Shown: in pieces, positions 1 to 6,892 of the stretch
Position numbering within the stretch: position 1 is the stretch's first letter
How the letters are laid out: every line of letters begins with the position of its first letter
Assembly: GCA_900770195.1 (NCBI GenBank)
Contig: CAAGJI010000068.1
Coordinates: 1 to 7,415 of the forward strand
DNA: 7,415 nucleotides
Reading direction: 5' to 3'
DNA from: Oscillospiraceae bacterium
GTDB taxonomy: Bacteria; Bacillota; Clostridia; Oscillospirales; Ruminococcaceae
Program-made: the position numbers and the translations under genes
Notes under the pieces: generated by a model
The model's database searches: none
Told to the model about the DNA's origin: nothing
The model's input: the letters and a program-made list of their open reading frames with translations, nothing else

Positions 1-19
1 ACGTGTGCTCTTCCGATCT
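1..19. other. Illumina adapter remnant (not genomic)
   Basis: Bases 1-19 match the 3' end of the standard Illumina TruSeq read-2 adapter, which finishes in GCTCTTCCGATCT. The genomic sequence starts at about base 20. The lysS frame happens to stay open through the adapter, so a gene caller would add about six false residues (TCALPI) at the N-terminus of the truncated protein. These bases should be trimmed. Confidence 0.95.
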
Positions 20-1239
20 TTAAATCATTCAAAAAATGGGATATCGGCGATATTGTCGGTATAACAGGTTATGTTTTCCGTACACAGAAAGGTGAAATTT
101 CTGTTCACGCAAAGAGCATAGTTTTACTTTCAAAGTCACTTCTTCCTCTTCCTGAAAAATGGCACGGATTAAAGGATCAGGATACACGTTACCGTCAGAG
201 ATATATTGACCTTATTGTAAATCCTGATGTTCGTGAAACTTTTGTAAAGAGAAGCAATATTCTTCGTGAAGTAAGAAAATATCTTGATAATATGGGTTAT
301 CTCGAAGTTGATACACCTGTACTCCATACAATTCAGATTGGTGCGGCTGCAAAGCCTTTCAAAACACACCACAATGCACTTGATATGGATATGTATTTAA
401 GAATTGAAACAGAACTTTACTTAAAGCGTCTTATTGTAGGCGGTTTTGACAGAGTTTATGAAGTTGGAAGAATTTTCAGAAATGAAGGTATGGATACTTC
501 ACATAATCCTGAATTTACATCAATTGAAATGTATCAGTCGTATACAGATTATATTGGTATGATGGATATTATTGAAGACCTCTACAGAACAGTTGCAAGA
601 AAAGTTTGCGGCAGTGCAAAGGTTATGTATCAGGGAACTGAAATTGATATGGAAAGCCCTTGGAAGCGTCTTACAATGATTGAAGCAGTAAAGGAATATG
701 CAGGCGTTGATTATAATGACTGGAAAACTGATGAAGATGCAAGAGCTTGTGCAAAGGAAAAACACGTTGAAGTTGAAGAGGGCGACAAGGCAACAAAGGG
801 ACATGTTCTCATTGCTTTCTTTGAAACATTTGTTGAAGATAACCTTATTCAGCCGACTATCATATACGATTATCCTGTTGAAAATTCACCTCTTGCAAAG
901 CGTAAGCCGAGTGATCCTGCATTCACAGAAAGATTTGAATATTTCATCACTGCAAGAGAGATGGGTAATGCGTTCTCTGAACTTAATGACCCTGTTGACC
1001 AGAAGGAAAGATTTGTTAAACAGGTTGAAGCAAAGATTGCATCAGGTGAACCGGCTGAAGTTGATGAAGATTTCGTAACAGCACTTGAATATGGTATGCC
1101 TCCTACGGGCGGTCTTGGATTCGGTGTTGACAGACTTGTTATGCTTCTTACAGACAGCCCGTCTATAAGAGATGTACTTCTTTTCCCGACAATGCGTCCG
1201 CTTGTTCAGAAAGAAGCAGAAGAAAAAACAGAAGAATAA
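20..1239 (+). CDS. lysS: Lysyl-tRNA synthetase, class II, 5'-truncated
   Basis: This enzyme charges tRNA-Lys with lysine using ATP, in the cytoplasm. The frame is open from the contig edge to the TAA at 1237-1239, leaving about 405 genuine residues of a family usually near 490-510. What is lost is most of the N-terminal OB-fold anticodon-binding domain; the surviving part begins in its tail (FKKWDIGDIVG). All three class II catalytic motifs are present: motif 1 (GYLEVDTPVL, from 295), motif 2 (FRNEG followed by HNPEFTSIEMY, 475-534) and motif 3 (GLGFGVDRLVMLL, from 1111). The GGAAA-type signature of LysS appears as GAAAKPF, followed by THHNALDMDMYLRI. The C-terminus ends in an acidic, lysine-rich tail. 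The gene is cut by the contig boundary and is not a pseudogene as far as can be seen. The identification is very secure. Confidence 0.97.
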
Positions 1240-1260
1240 TATTTATAAATAATAAATAAC

Positions 1261-1304
1261 AGAGGATGTGGGAGATGTTCTGGAAAAATATCTCTGCATC
1301 CTTT
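1261..1304 (+). terminator. Hairpin after lysS: weak terminator or attenuator
   Basis: AGAGGATG (1261-1268) pairs with CATCCTTT (1297-1304, one G-U pair). After a small internal loop, GAGAT (1272-1276) pairs with ATCTC (1290-1294), extending to about 16 pairs around a short loop. It is followed by an interrupted T tract (GTGTTTTAT). It lies 21 bases after the lysS stop and ends just before the ribosome binding site of the next gene. It may end part of the lysS transcript or tune expression of the downstream pair. The imperfect T tract makes it weak as a terminator. Confidence 0.45.
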
Positions 1305-1313
1305 GTGTTTTAT

Positions 1314-1320
1314 GGAGGTG
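1314..1320 (+). promoter_or_regulatory. Ribosome binding site fixing a TTG start
   Basis: GGAGGTG at 1314-1320 puts its GGAGG core six bases before the TTG at 1325. The only in-frame upstream alternative is a GTG at 1268, which lies inside the hairpin stem and would add a cysteine-rich stretch unlike the charged protein that follows. The Shine-Dalgarno sequence therefore decides for the TTG. Confidence 0.8.
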
Positions 1321-1324
1321 CATT

Positions 1325-2185
1325 TTGAAAGAAAAAAAGCCGAAAAATAAAAGTTTTTTTGAAACTGTTCGTGAAGTAGATGAACTTGAAGCAAAAGAGA
1401 GAGAGGAACTTCGCAAAAAATATAAGGAACAGGAACAGCAGCAGAGAGCTGAATATGAAAAGCAGTTAAGCCGTGAAAAAATAGAACTTTTAAAAGATAA
1501 ACAGGGTTACGAAAGTAATATTGAAACAAAAGAAGAAGTTAAGAAAAAACGTGGATTTTTTCGAAAAATAGGGGATTTTCTGTTTTATCATAAATGGTGG
1601 CTTATTCCTGCAATTTTTGTGGCAGGTCTTGCAGCTTTTTTAACAGTTCAGCTTTTGACAAGGGAAAAAGCCGACCTTATTGTTCTTCTTATCACAGATG
1701 ATACACAGCTTCAGGATAAATCTGATAAAATAGAGGAATTTTTCGAGCAGTATTGCGAAGACTATAATAAGAACGGTAAAATTGAAGTGGCGGTTTATAA
1801 TCTCCCGATAAATGATGAAGAAATAAAAAATGATTATGTCCGTGGAAACAGCAGTTCGCTTAATGTGCAGCTTCAAATGGGCGAAGCAGTTTTGGTAATA
1901 AGTGATGACTATGGAAATAAATATATGGACGGAGATGAAATTCTCTTAAATCTTCAGGAACAATTTCCTGATTGCGACAAAATCAAAGATACAGGATTAT
2001 ATCTTTCAGATACAATTTTTACAGATGAAATAGGATACGAAGGCAAACTTGATGATGATATTTGTCTTGAAATAAGAGAGGTAAAAGATGAATATTCATA
2101 CAAAAAGAAAATGCAGAAAAAATTCAATCAGGCGTATCCTGTCCTTGAAAAAATAATAAATGATGTGGAGGCGAATGAAAAATGA
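1325..2185 (+). CDS. Unrecognised one-pass membrane protein with N-terminal coiled coil
   Basis: I do not recognise a family. With the TTG start the protein has 286 residues. Residues about 15-62 are very rich in E, K, Q and R and should form a cytoplasmic coiled coil. A basic stretch (KKKRGFFRK) follows, then one hydrophobic segment at about 91-111 (WWLIPAIFVAGLAAFL). The remaining 175 or so residues are acidic and probably outside the membrane. They open with an alternating hydrophobic run (ADLIVLLITDD) and contain another strand-like stretch (GEAVLVISDDYG), as in an alpha/beta domain. The positive-inside rule supports an N-in, C-out orientation. There is no signal peptidase site and no catalytic motif that I can name. 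Its stop overlaps the nfo start (ATGA at 2182-2185), so the two are co-translated. This is probably a real gene of unknown role; operon placement alone does not make it a DNA-repair protein. Confidence 0.85.
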   Translation: MKEKKPKNKSFFETVREVDELEAKEREELRKKYKEQEQQQRAEYEKQLSREKIELLKDKQGYESNIETKEEVKKKRGFFRKIGDFLFYHKWWLIPAIFVAGLAAFLTVQLLTREKADLIVLLITDDTQLQDKSDKIEEFFEQYCEDYNKNGKIEVAVYNLPINDEEIKNDYVRGNSSSLNVQLQMGEAVLVISDDYGNKYMDGDEILLNLQEQFPDCDKIKDTGLYLSDTIFTDEIGYEGKLDDDICLEIREVKDEYSYKKKMQKKFNQAYPVLEKIINDVEANEK

Positions 2186-3009
2186 ATATAGGCTGTCATT
2201 TGTCAGCTTCAAAAGGATACCTCAATATGGGAAAGCAGGCACTTGAAATAGGTGCGGATACGTTTGCGTTTTTCACGAGAAATCCGAGAGGCGGCAACGC
2301 AAAAAAAGTTAACCCCGAAGATGTAAAAGCATTTTTGGAATTTTCAAAAGAACATAATTTTGGTAAACTTGTTGCACATGCACCATACACATTAAATGCG
2401 TGTTCAGCAGATGAAAGCATAAGACAGTTTGCGAAAAATACTTTTAAAAGTGACCTTGAAATAATGGAATATACTCCGAATCAGTATTACAATTTTCATC
2501 CCGGAAGTCATGTAAAACAGGGTGTTGATGTTGGAATTGAATATATTTCTCAAATGCTTAATGAATCTTTAAAAAAAGAACAGACAACAACTGTTTTGCT
2601 TGAAACTATGGCAGGAAAAGGTTCAGAAATAGGCAGAACTTTTGAAGAAATAAAAAGAATAATAGACAACGTTGAACTTAAAGATAAACTTGGTGTCTGC
2701 TTTGACACATGTCATGTCTGGGACGCAGGTTATGACATTGTATCAGATTTCAGCGGTGTTCTTGAAGAATTTGACAGAGTTATAGGCATTGAAAGACTTA
2801 AAGCTGTTCATATAAACGACAGCAAAAATATTCTTGGTTCACATAAGGACAGACACGAAAAAATTGGACTTGGAAATATCGGCACAGAAGCCTTCAGGAT
2901 AATTTTAAATGATAAGCATATGAAAGACCTTCCGTTCATTTTGGAAACACCTAACGACCTTGCAGGCTATGCAGAAGAGATAAAACTTCTCAGAAGTCTT
3001 GCTGAATAA
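2182..3009 (+). CDS. nfo: Endonuclease IV (AP endonuclease, zinc-dependent)
   Basis: This enzyme cleaves the DNA backbone 5' to abasic sites and removes blocked 3' ends in base excision repair. The 275-residue length is normal for the family (E. coli Nfo has 285). All nine residues expected to bind the three-metal cluster can be placed: H66 (AHAPY), H106 (NFHPGSH), E141 (LLETMAGKG), D175 and H178 (GVCFDTCHVWDAGYD), H210 (VHINDSK), D223 and H225 (HKDRHEKIG) and E255 (FILETP). The DTCH and GSHKDRHE stretches are hallmark signatures. The ATG at 2182 overlaps the previous gene's stop by four bases, with GGAGG at 2167-2171 ten bases upstream, so translation is probably coupled. A hairpin at 3023-3054 ends the transcript. 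The protein appears complete and active. Confidence 0.97.
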   Translation: MNIGCHLSASKGYLNMGKQALEIGADTFAFFTRNPRGGNAKKVNPEDVKAFLEFSKEHNFGKLVAHAPYTLNACSADESIRQFAKNTFKSDLEIMEYTPNQYYNFHPGSHVKQGVDVGIEYISQMLNESLKKEQTTTVLLETMAGKGSEIGRTFEEIKRIIDNVELKDKLGVCFDTCHVWDAGYDIVSDFSGVLEEFDRVIGIERLKAVHINDSKNILGSHKDRHEKIGLGNIGTEAFRIILNDKHMKDLPFILETPNDLAGYAEEIKLLRSLAE

Positions 3010-3022
3010 TTTAATAAAAATA

Positions 3023-3054
3023 AAAAACGGCTATGCAAATGCATAACCGTTTTT
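3023..3054. terminator. Bidirectional intrinsic terminator between nfo and serA
   Basis: AAAAACGGCTATGC (3023-3036) and GCATAACCGTTTTT (3041-3054) form a stem of 14 positions around a four-base loop. An A run on the left and a T run on the right let it work in both directions. Read on the + strand it has one C-A mismatch; on the - strand the same position becomes a U-G wobble, so the stem is fully paired for the serCA transcript. It sits in the 76-base gap between two converging genes and suits both. Confidence 0.9.
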
Positions 3055-3085
3055 CTAAAATATTATATAAGGTAAATTTAAACAA

Positions 3086-4246
3086 TTAATCAAAAATTCT
3101 TACTCTGATAACACCTGTTACCTTAGAAATTTCATCGCTTATTCCTGTTGGAACGTTGCCTGAAACATCAAGAATTGTGTAAGCAAAATCTTTTTTGCTG
3201 CTGTTTACCATATTGTCGATGTTAAGACCTGCATTTGCAAGAACTGTTGTTACAGAAGCGATTATTGCAGGCACATTTTTATGCATAACGCAGATTTTTG
3301 TTCCTTCTGCAACCATTGAAGCGTTAGGATAGTTTACACTGTTGCGAATATCGCCTCTTTCGAGGTAATTCATAAGTTCATTTGCAGCCATTTTAGCACA
3401 GTTATCTTCACTTTCAGGTGTTGAAGCACCAAGATGAGGAAGAACAATTATATTTTCAACACCAAGAACAGTGTCATCAGCAAAGTCAGTTACATACTTT
3501 GCAATTTTTCCGCTTTCAATACCCTTGACAACTTCCACACTGTTGATAAGTTCGCCTCTTGCAAGGTTTATAAGGCGAACACCGTCTTTCATCATTGCAA
3601 TCTGTTCAGCATCAATTGTGTTCTTTGTTGATGGAAGGTAAGGAACGTGAATTGAAATATAGTCTGATGATTTGTAGATGTCGTTTACATCTGTAACAAC
3701 CTTAACACTTGGGTCAAGGTGAAGAGCTGCATTAACAGACAAGTAAGGGTCGTAACCTAAAACATTCATTCCGAGTGCAACAGCAGCATTTGCAATTTTA
3801 CCGCCGATAGCACCAAGACCGATGATACCAAGTGTCTTGCCATATATTTCAGGACCTGCAAACTTTGACTTACCGCCTTCAACTGTTTTAGGAGCATCAG
3901 GTGTACCCTTTAAAGATGCAGCCCAGTTTGCAGCTTCTGTAATTTTTCTTGAAGAAATAAGGAGTGCACAAATTGCAAGTTCCTTAACTGCATTTGAATT
4001 TGCACCAGGTGTGTTGAAAACAACGATACCTTCTTCAGCACATCTTTCAACAGGAATATTGTTTACGCCTGCACCTGCTCTTGCAATTGCAAGGAGGTCA
4101 GAACCAAATTCCATATCGTGCATTTTTGCACTTCTTACAAGTATAGCAGCAGGATTTTCAGCGTTGTCACTAACTGTGTATTTAGCTGAATCAAGAACGT
4201 TAAGACCTGCCGGTGAAATTTTATTTAAAGTTTTAATCTGATACAT
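3086..4246 (-). CDS. serA: D-3-phosphoglycerate dehydrogenase with ACT domain
   Basis: It oxidises 3-phosphoglycerate to 3-phosphohydroxypyruvate with NAD+, the first step of serine synthesis. I start it at the ATG at 4246 (386 residues). A TTG six codons earlier overlaps the GGAGG at 4258-4262 and cannot be the start. Residues 143-148 are the dinucleotide loop GLGAIG. An aspartate at 166 (YDPY) after the second Rossmann strand fits NAD preference. R230 (NLARGELIN) and H271 (LPHLGAST) are the expected catalytic Arg and His. The segment between them is short (TDFADDTVLG) and shows aspartates where the classical enzymes have the catalytic Glu. Residues about 316-386 form a C-terminal ACT domain (KICVMHKNVPAII), a possible serine-binding regulatory module. 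The gene lies 37 bases after serC, with which it forms an operon. Confidence 0.94.
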   Translation of the reverse strand: MYQIKTLNKISPAGLNVLDSAKYTVSDNAENPAAILVRSAKMHDMEFGSDLLAIARAGAGVNNIPVERCAEEGIVVFNTPGANSNAVKELAICALLISSRKITEAANWAASLKGTPDAPKTVEGGKSKFAGPEIYGKTLGIIGLGAIGGKIANAAVALGMNVLGYDPYLSVNAALHLDPSVKVVTDVNDIYKSSDYISIHVPYLPSTKNTIDAEQIAMMKDGVRLINLARGELINSVEVVKGIESGKIAKYVTDFADDTVLGVENIIVLPHLGASTPESEDNCAKMAANELMNYLERGDIRNSVNYPNASMVAEGTKICVMHKNVPAIIASVTTVLANAGLNIDNMVNSSKKDFAYTILDVSGNVPTGISDEISKVTGVIRVRIFD

Positions 4247-4283
4247 TGACTTATTAGCCTCCAAATTTATTTATATAAAGCAA

Positions 4284-5369
4284 TCAAGCATTTTCAGCTT
4301 CAAATTTCTTCATAAAGTCAACAAGTGCCTGAACGCCTTCAATCGGCATAGCGTTATAAATAGAAGCTCTCATACCGCCGACTGTTCTGTGACCTTTAAG
4401 ATTTTCAAGACCGGCTGCCTTTGCTTCTGCAACAAATTTAGCATCTAAGTCTTTATCGCCTGTAACGAAAGGAACATTCATAAGCGAACGGTCTTCTTTT
4501 GCAACAGTTCCCTTGAAAAGTTTGCTTGAATCAAGGAAATTGTAAAGAATTTCAGCTTTTTTGAGGTTATGTTCTTTCATAGCTTCAAGTCCGCCCATTT
4601 TCTTTATCCATTTGAATACTTTTCCACAGATATAAATACCATAGCATGGAGGAGTATTATAAAGAGATTCCTTGTCAGCCTGTAATTTCCAGTTCATCAT
4701 TGTTGGAGTTGATTCAAGAGCAGGACCGTCCTTGATAAGGTCGTCACGTACAATAACAATCTGAACACCGGCAGGACCGATATTTTTCTGAACACCGCCA
4801 TAAACAACGCCATATTTTGAAACGTCTATAGGTTCTGAAAGGAAGCATGATGAAACATCTGCAACCAGCGGTTTACCCTTAGTGTCAGGGAGTGTTTTGA
4901 ACTTTGTTCCGTAAATTGTGTTATTTTCGCAGATATAAACGTAATCCGCATTATCATCAATATCAAGGTCTGAACAATCAGGAATATATGAAAAAGTCTT
5001 GTCGGCTGATGAGGCAACTGCTTTTGCTGTGCCGTATTTCTGAGCTTCTTCATAAGCCTTTTTAGCCCACTGACCTGTGATGATATAATCAGCAACACCG
5101 TTTTTCATAAGGTTCATAGGAACACCTGCAAAAAGAAGTGATGCACCGCCCTGAAGGAAGATAACTCTGTAGTTGTCAGGAATGTTCATAAGATCACGTA
5201 AATCCTTTTCAGCGTCTTTGATTATCTCATCAAAAGCCTTTGAACGGTGACTCATTTCCATAACAGACATACCTGTTCCTTTGTAATCAAGCATTTCTGC
5301 GGCTGCTTCTTTAAGTACTTCTTCAGGAAGTACAGCAGGGCCTGCACTGAAATTGTATACTCTTGCCAT
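4284..5369 (-). CDS. serC: Phosphoserine aminotransferase
   Basis: This PLP enzyme transfers an amino group from glutamate to 3-phosphohydroxypyruvate to give phosphoserine, the step after SerA; the family can also act in pyridoxal phosphate synthesis. The 361 residues match the usual length. The start MARVYNFSAGPAVLP is typical. K195 in GGVQKNIGPAGV is the Schiff-base lysine, D171 (VADVSSC) should bind the PLP ring nitrogen and W101 (GQWAKK) stacks on it. H41-R42 and H327-R328 are the expected phosphate-binding pairs, and RTVGGMRASIYNAMP near the C-terminus is a family signature. The start is fixed by GGAGG at 5380-5384, ten bases before the ATG. It is the first gene of the operon, 37 bases before serA, under a strong promoter. 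The product appears complete. Confidence 0.97.
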   Translation of the reverse strand: MARVYNFSAGPAVLPEEVLKEAAAEMLDYKGTGMSVMEMSHRSKAFDEIIKDAEKDLRDLMNIPDNYRVIFLQGGASLLFAGVPMNLMKNGVADYIITGQWAKKAYEEAQKYGTAKAVASSADKTFSYIPDCSDLDIDDNADYVYICENNTIYGTKFKTLPDTKGKPLVADVSSCFLSEPIDVSKYGVVYGGVQKNIGPAGVQIVIVRDDLIKDGPALESTPTMMNWKLQADKESLYNTPPCYGIYICGKVFKWIKKMGGLEAMKEHNLKKAEILYNFLDSSKLFKGTVAKEDRSLMNVPFVTGDKDLDAKFVAEAKAAGLENLKGHRTVGGMRASIYNAMPIEGVQALVDFMKKFEAENA

Positions 5370-5435
5370 AATAAATTGACCTCCAAATTATATTAAATCA
5401 TTTAGTTATACAAAAACTCTGTCGATACAACTTCT

Positions 5436-5464
5436 ATTATACTATTTTTTATCGAATAAGTCAA
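5436..5464 (-). promoter_or_regulatory. Near-consensus sigma-A promoter of serC-serA
   Basis: On the - strand the -35 box is TTGACT (5459-5464) and the -10 box is TATAAT (5436-5441), separated by exactly 17 bases. Transcription should begin near 5429, giving a leader of about 60 bases before the serC ATG. That is too short for most riboswitches, and no T-box elements are visible. CGATA and TATCG (5423-5427 and 5450-5454 on the + strand) form a short hyphenated dyad around the -10 box and might be an operator, though five bases is weak evidence. Confidence 0.87.
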
Positions 5465-5466
5465 TA

Positions 5467-5484
5467 GAATAAAAGAAATTATTC
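5467..5484 (-). other. Weak hairpin downstream of the dockerin gene
   Basis: GAATAA (5467-5472) and TTATTC (5479-5484) make a six-pair AT-rich stem around a six-base loop, immediately upstream of the serC -35 box. It has no proper T tract. No convincing terminator is visible between the dockerin gene and serC (161-base gap), so read-through into serCA is possible. Confidence 0.3.
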
Positions 5485-5530
5485 CAAAAAGTTTTAAATA
5501 TATGATTTTTTTGACAAAATTTTGCTATTT

Positions 5531-6721
5531 TTATTCTGTTGAAACAAAATCACGAAGGGAAGAAGAAACTTTATCAACCATACTTTTAGCATAGTAAACA
5601 AGAATTTTTGTTGCATCTCTTGAATCAATTTTGCCATCATAGTTTACATCACAAACATCAGCATCAAGATATGAAATTTCTTCAACGATATTTCTTGCAT
5701 AGTCAATAAGTATTACTGCTGCATCTTTTGAATCAATATATCCGTTGCCGTCCGCATCACCGAACACATACGAACCTGAATTATTTTCACCATATGAATC
5801 ATATGCTTTTGGATATTTATCCGCATAAGTCGGAAAATTTACGGAATTTACAGTGTGAAGATAAGCTTCAAATGTCTGTTCGCTTTTACCCTGTGTAACA
5901 GTTACATTGTATATTTGATTAAATGTTTTGTCTGTTTCATCAAGTTCTTTGTCGGAAACAAGAAAATAAAAATAGCTTAAATTTTTCTGGTCATCGTTTG
6001 TAACATCAACATTATACCATTTTCCGTCTACAAAACATTTATTCCACGCATGATTATATCCCTGAACTGAAATGCATTTTATTCCTGCATTATCGCAAAG
6101 AAGTTTAAACGCTTTTGTATATCCCGCACATACTGTTTCATTATTTACAAGTGCTGAAACAACCGACTGATCAAGTTCGTTTGTTCCATATGTTATGTTA
6201 TTTGCGAGAGTATCGTGAAAATATTTTACTTTACCATAGTCATCTGAAAAAGCAGCTGCATTGTCAAGGTAAGTTTTTTCAGCATTTTCAAGTTCACTTG
6301 CAGCCTTATTTCTTGCCACACCGTTTTGATATTCGTCCATAATTCCAATACTTAAAGAATTTGAAACTAAAAATGAAGAAGAAATGTGTTCAGAACTAAA
6401 TTTTAAATCTCCATTAAGCCAGAAAAATTCAGGGTGGTCATAAATAAACAGACGAACAATTTCAGTTGCTTTTTCATCTGATATTGAAACAGGGAAAGAA
6501 CATTTTTTTGTCCTTTCAAAATCTTTTTCCGAATAAGAAATTTTCATACAGCTGTCATAAAGTGCATCATACAATTCTTTCTCTTCATCTGTTTCAAGCA
6601 TATTATATATTACGTCAGAATTACTGATTTCGTGTGCTGAAACCGAACTGATATTGAAGTTAAAGCATAAAGCAGTCAGGGAAGCGATTGATAAAAATAC
6701 CAGACACTTTCTATTTTTCAT
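5531..6721 (-). CDS. Secreted transglutaminase-like protein with C-terminal dockerin
   Basis: A 396-residue exported protein. A signal peptide covers residues 1-29 (basic MKNRK, a hydrophobic core, probable cleavage at VSA-HE). Residues about 30-160 are a helical region that I cannot assign. Residues about 165-260 are a transglutaminase-like fold of the papain superfamily, with a plausible triad C198 (ETVCAGYTKAF), H224 (GYNHAWNKCF) and D239 (WYNVDVTNDD). Such bacterial domains are often peptidases or protein-modifying enzymes; the substrate is unknown. Residues about 320-385 are a dockerin: two EF-hand-like repeats, GDADGNGYIDSKDA and CDVNYDGKIDSRDA, each followed by a helix. Calcium ligands are at D322, D324, N326, D330, D333 and D358, N360, D362, D366, D369. 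The dockerin should plug into a cohesin on a scaffoldin or cell-surface protein. The start at 6721 has GAGGGAG (6730-6736) upstream. An in-frame start at 6781 would read through the promoter and is unlikely. Confidence 0.93.
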   Translation of the reverse strand: MKNRKCLVFLSIASLTALCFNFNISSVSAHEISNSDVIYNMLETDEEKELYDALYDSCMKISYSEKDFERTKKCSFPVSISDEKATEIVRLFIYDHPEFFWLNGDLKFSSEHISSSFLVSNSLSIGIMDEYQNGVARNKAASELENAEKTYLDNAAAFSDDYGKVKYFHDTLANNITYGTNELDQSVVSALVNNETVCAGYTKAFKLLCDNAGIKCISVQGYNHAWNKCFVDGKWYNVDVTNDDQKNLSYFYFLVSDKELDETDKTFNQIYNVTVTQGKSEQTFEAYLHTVNSVNFPTYADKYPKAYDSYGENNSGSYVFGDADGNGYIDSKDAAVILIDYARNIVEEISYLDADVCDVNYDGKIDSRDATKILVYYAKSMVDKVSSSLRDFVSTE

Positions 6722-6752
6722 TAAAACATCTCCCTCAAAAATAATCAATTTA

Positions 6753-6781
6753 ATTATACCATATTTTTTTGCCAAATGCAA
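6753..6781 (-). promoter_or_regulatory. Promoter of the dockerin gene
   Basis: On the - strand, TATAAT (6753-6758) is preceded at 17 bases by TTGCAT (6776-6781). The -10 is perfect and the -35 keeps only the TTG half. Transcription should start near 6746, giving a leader of about 25 bases with the GAGGGAG ribosome binding site. The terminator at 6797-6834 lies just upstream, so the gene is probably monocistronic. Confidence 0.72.
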
Positions 6782-6796
6782 CTTTTTTTGAGATAA

Positions 6797-6834
6797 AAAT
6801 TAAAAGCACCCGAAAAATCGGGCACTCTTAATTT
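6797..6834 (-). terminator. Strong intrinsic terminator (- strand)
   Basis: Two 17-base arms (6797-6813 and 6818-6834) surround a four-base loop. On the - strand all 17 positions pair, three as G-U, with a GC core CCCGA/TCGGG, and the stem runs into TTTTTAT. On the + strand the G-U pairs become mismatches, so the structure is built for leftward transcription. It ends the transcript from the DUF4956 side or from a local small RNA, and insulates the dockerin promoter. Confidence 0.87.
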
Positions 6835-6892
6835 AAACAAGTAAATTCTGGAGAGGGTATATTTACTGTTTATCATATTTTATTATGTTACA
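6797..6892 (-). ncRNA. Candidate small RNA or structured 3' UTR
   Basis: An extended -10 (TGTTATAAT on the - strand, TATAAT at 6899-6904) could start a transcript near 6892. It would hold about 21 unpaired bases, then a hairpin at 6835-6871 (AAACAGTAAAT with its complement, one bulge) and, with no gap, the terminator at 6797-6834. The 14-base loop of the first hairpin contains CCCTCTCC, complementary to purine-rich ribosome binding sites. Exposed C-rich loops are typical of Firmicutes regulatory RNAs. There is no good -35, and the first stem is mostly A-U. The same segment could equally be the 3' UTR of the DUF4956 transcript. I do not recognise a known RNA family. Confidence 0.33.

Noticed and set aside
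1268..1324. Longer version of the membrane protein starting at GTG 1268
   Set aside because: It lacks a well-placed ribosome binding site, lies in the hairpin and adds a cysteine-rich segment unlike the rest; GGAGG before the TTG at 1325 is far better.
4247..4264. SerA starting at TTG 4264
   Set aside because: That codon overlaps the Shine-Dalgarno sequence itself; the ATG at 4246 is the proper start.
5370..5435. Riboswitch or T-box in the serC leader
   Set aside because: The leader is only about 60 bases, with no T-box sequence or antiterminator and no terminator before the ATG.
5510..5525. Palindrome CAAAATTTTG after the dockerin gene as a terminator
   Set aside because: It has no room for a loop, is pure A/T inside, and has no clear T tract after a stable stem.
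6722..6781. Twenty extra N-terminal residues on the dockerin protein
   Set aside because: They would be translated through the -35 and -10 boxes and would bury the signal peptide.
6851..6890. GGAGAGGG on the + strand as a ribosome binding site of a small rightward gene
   Set aside because: No start codon follows at a usable distance, and no open frame of note is present.
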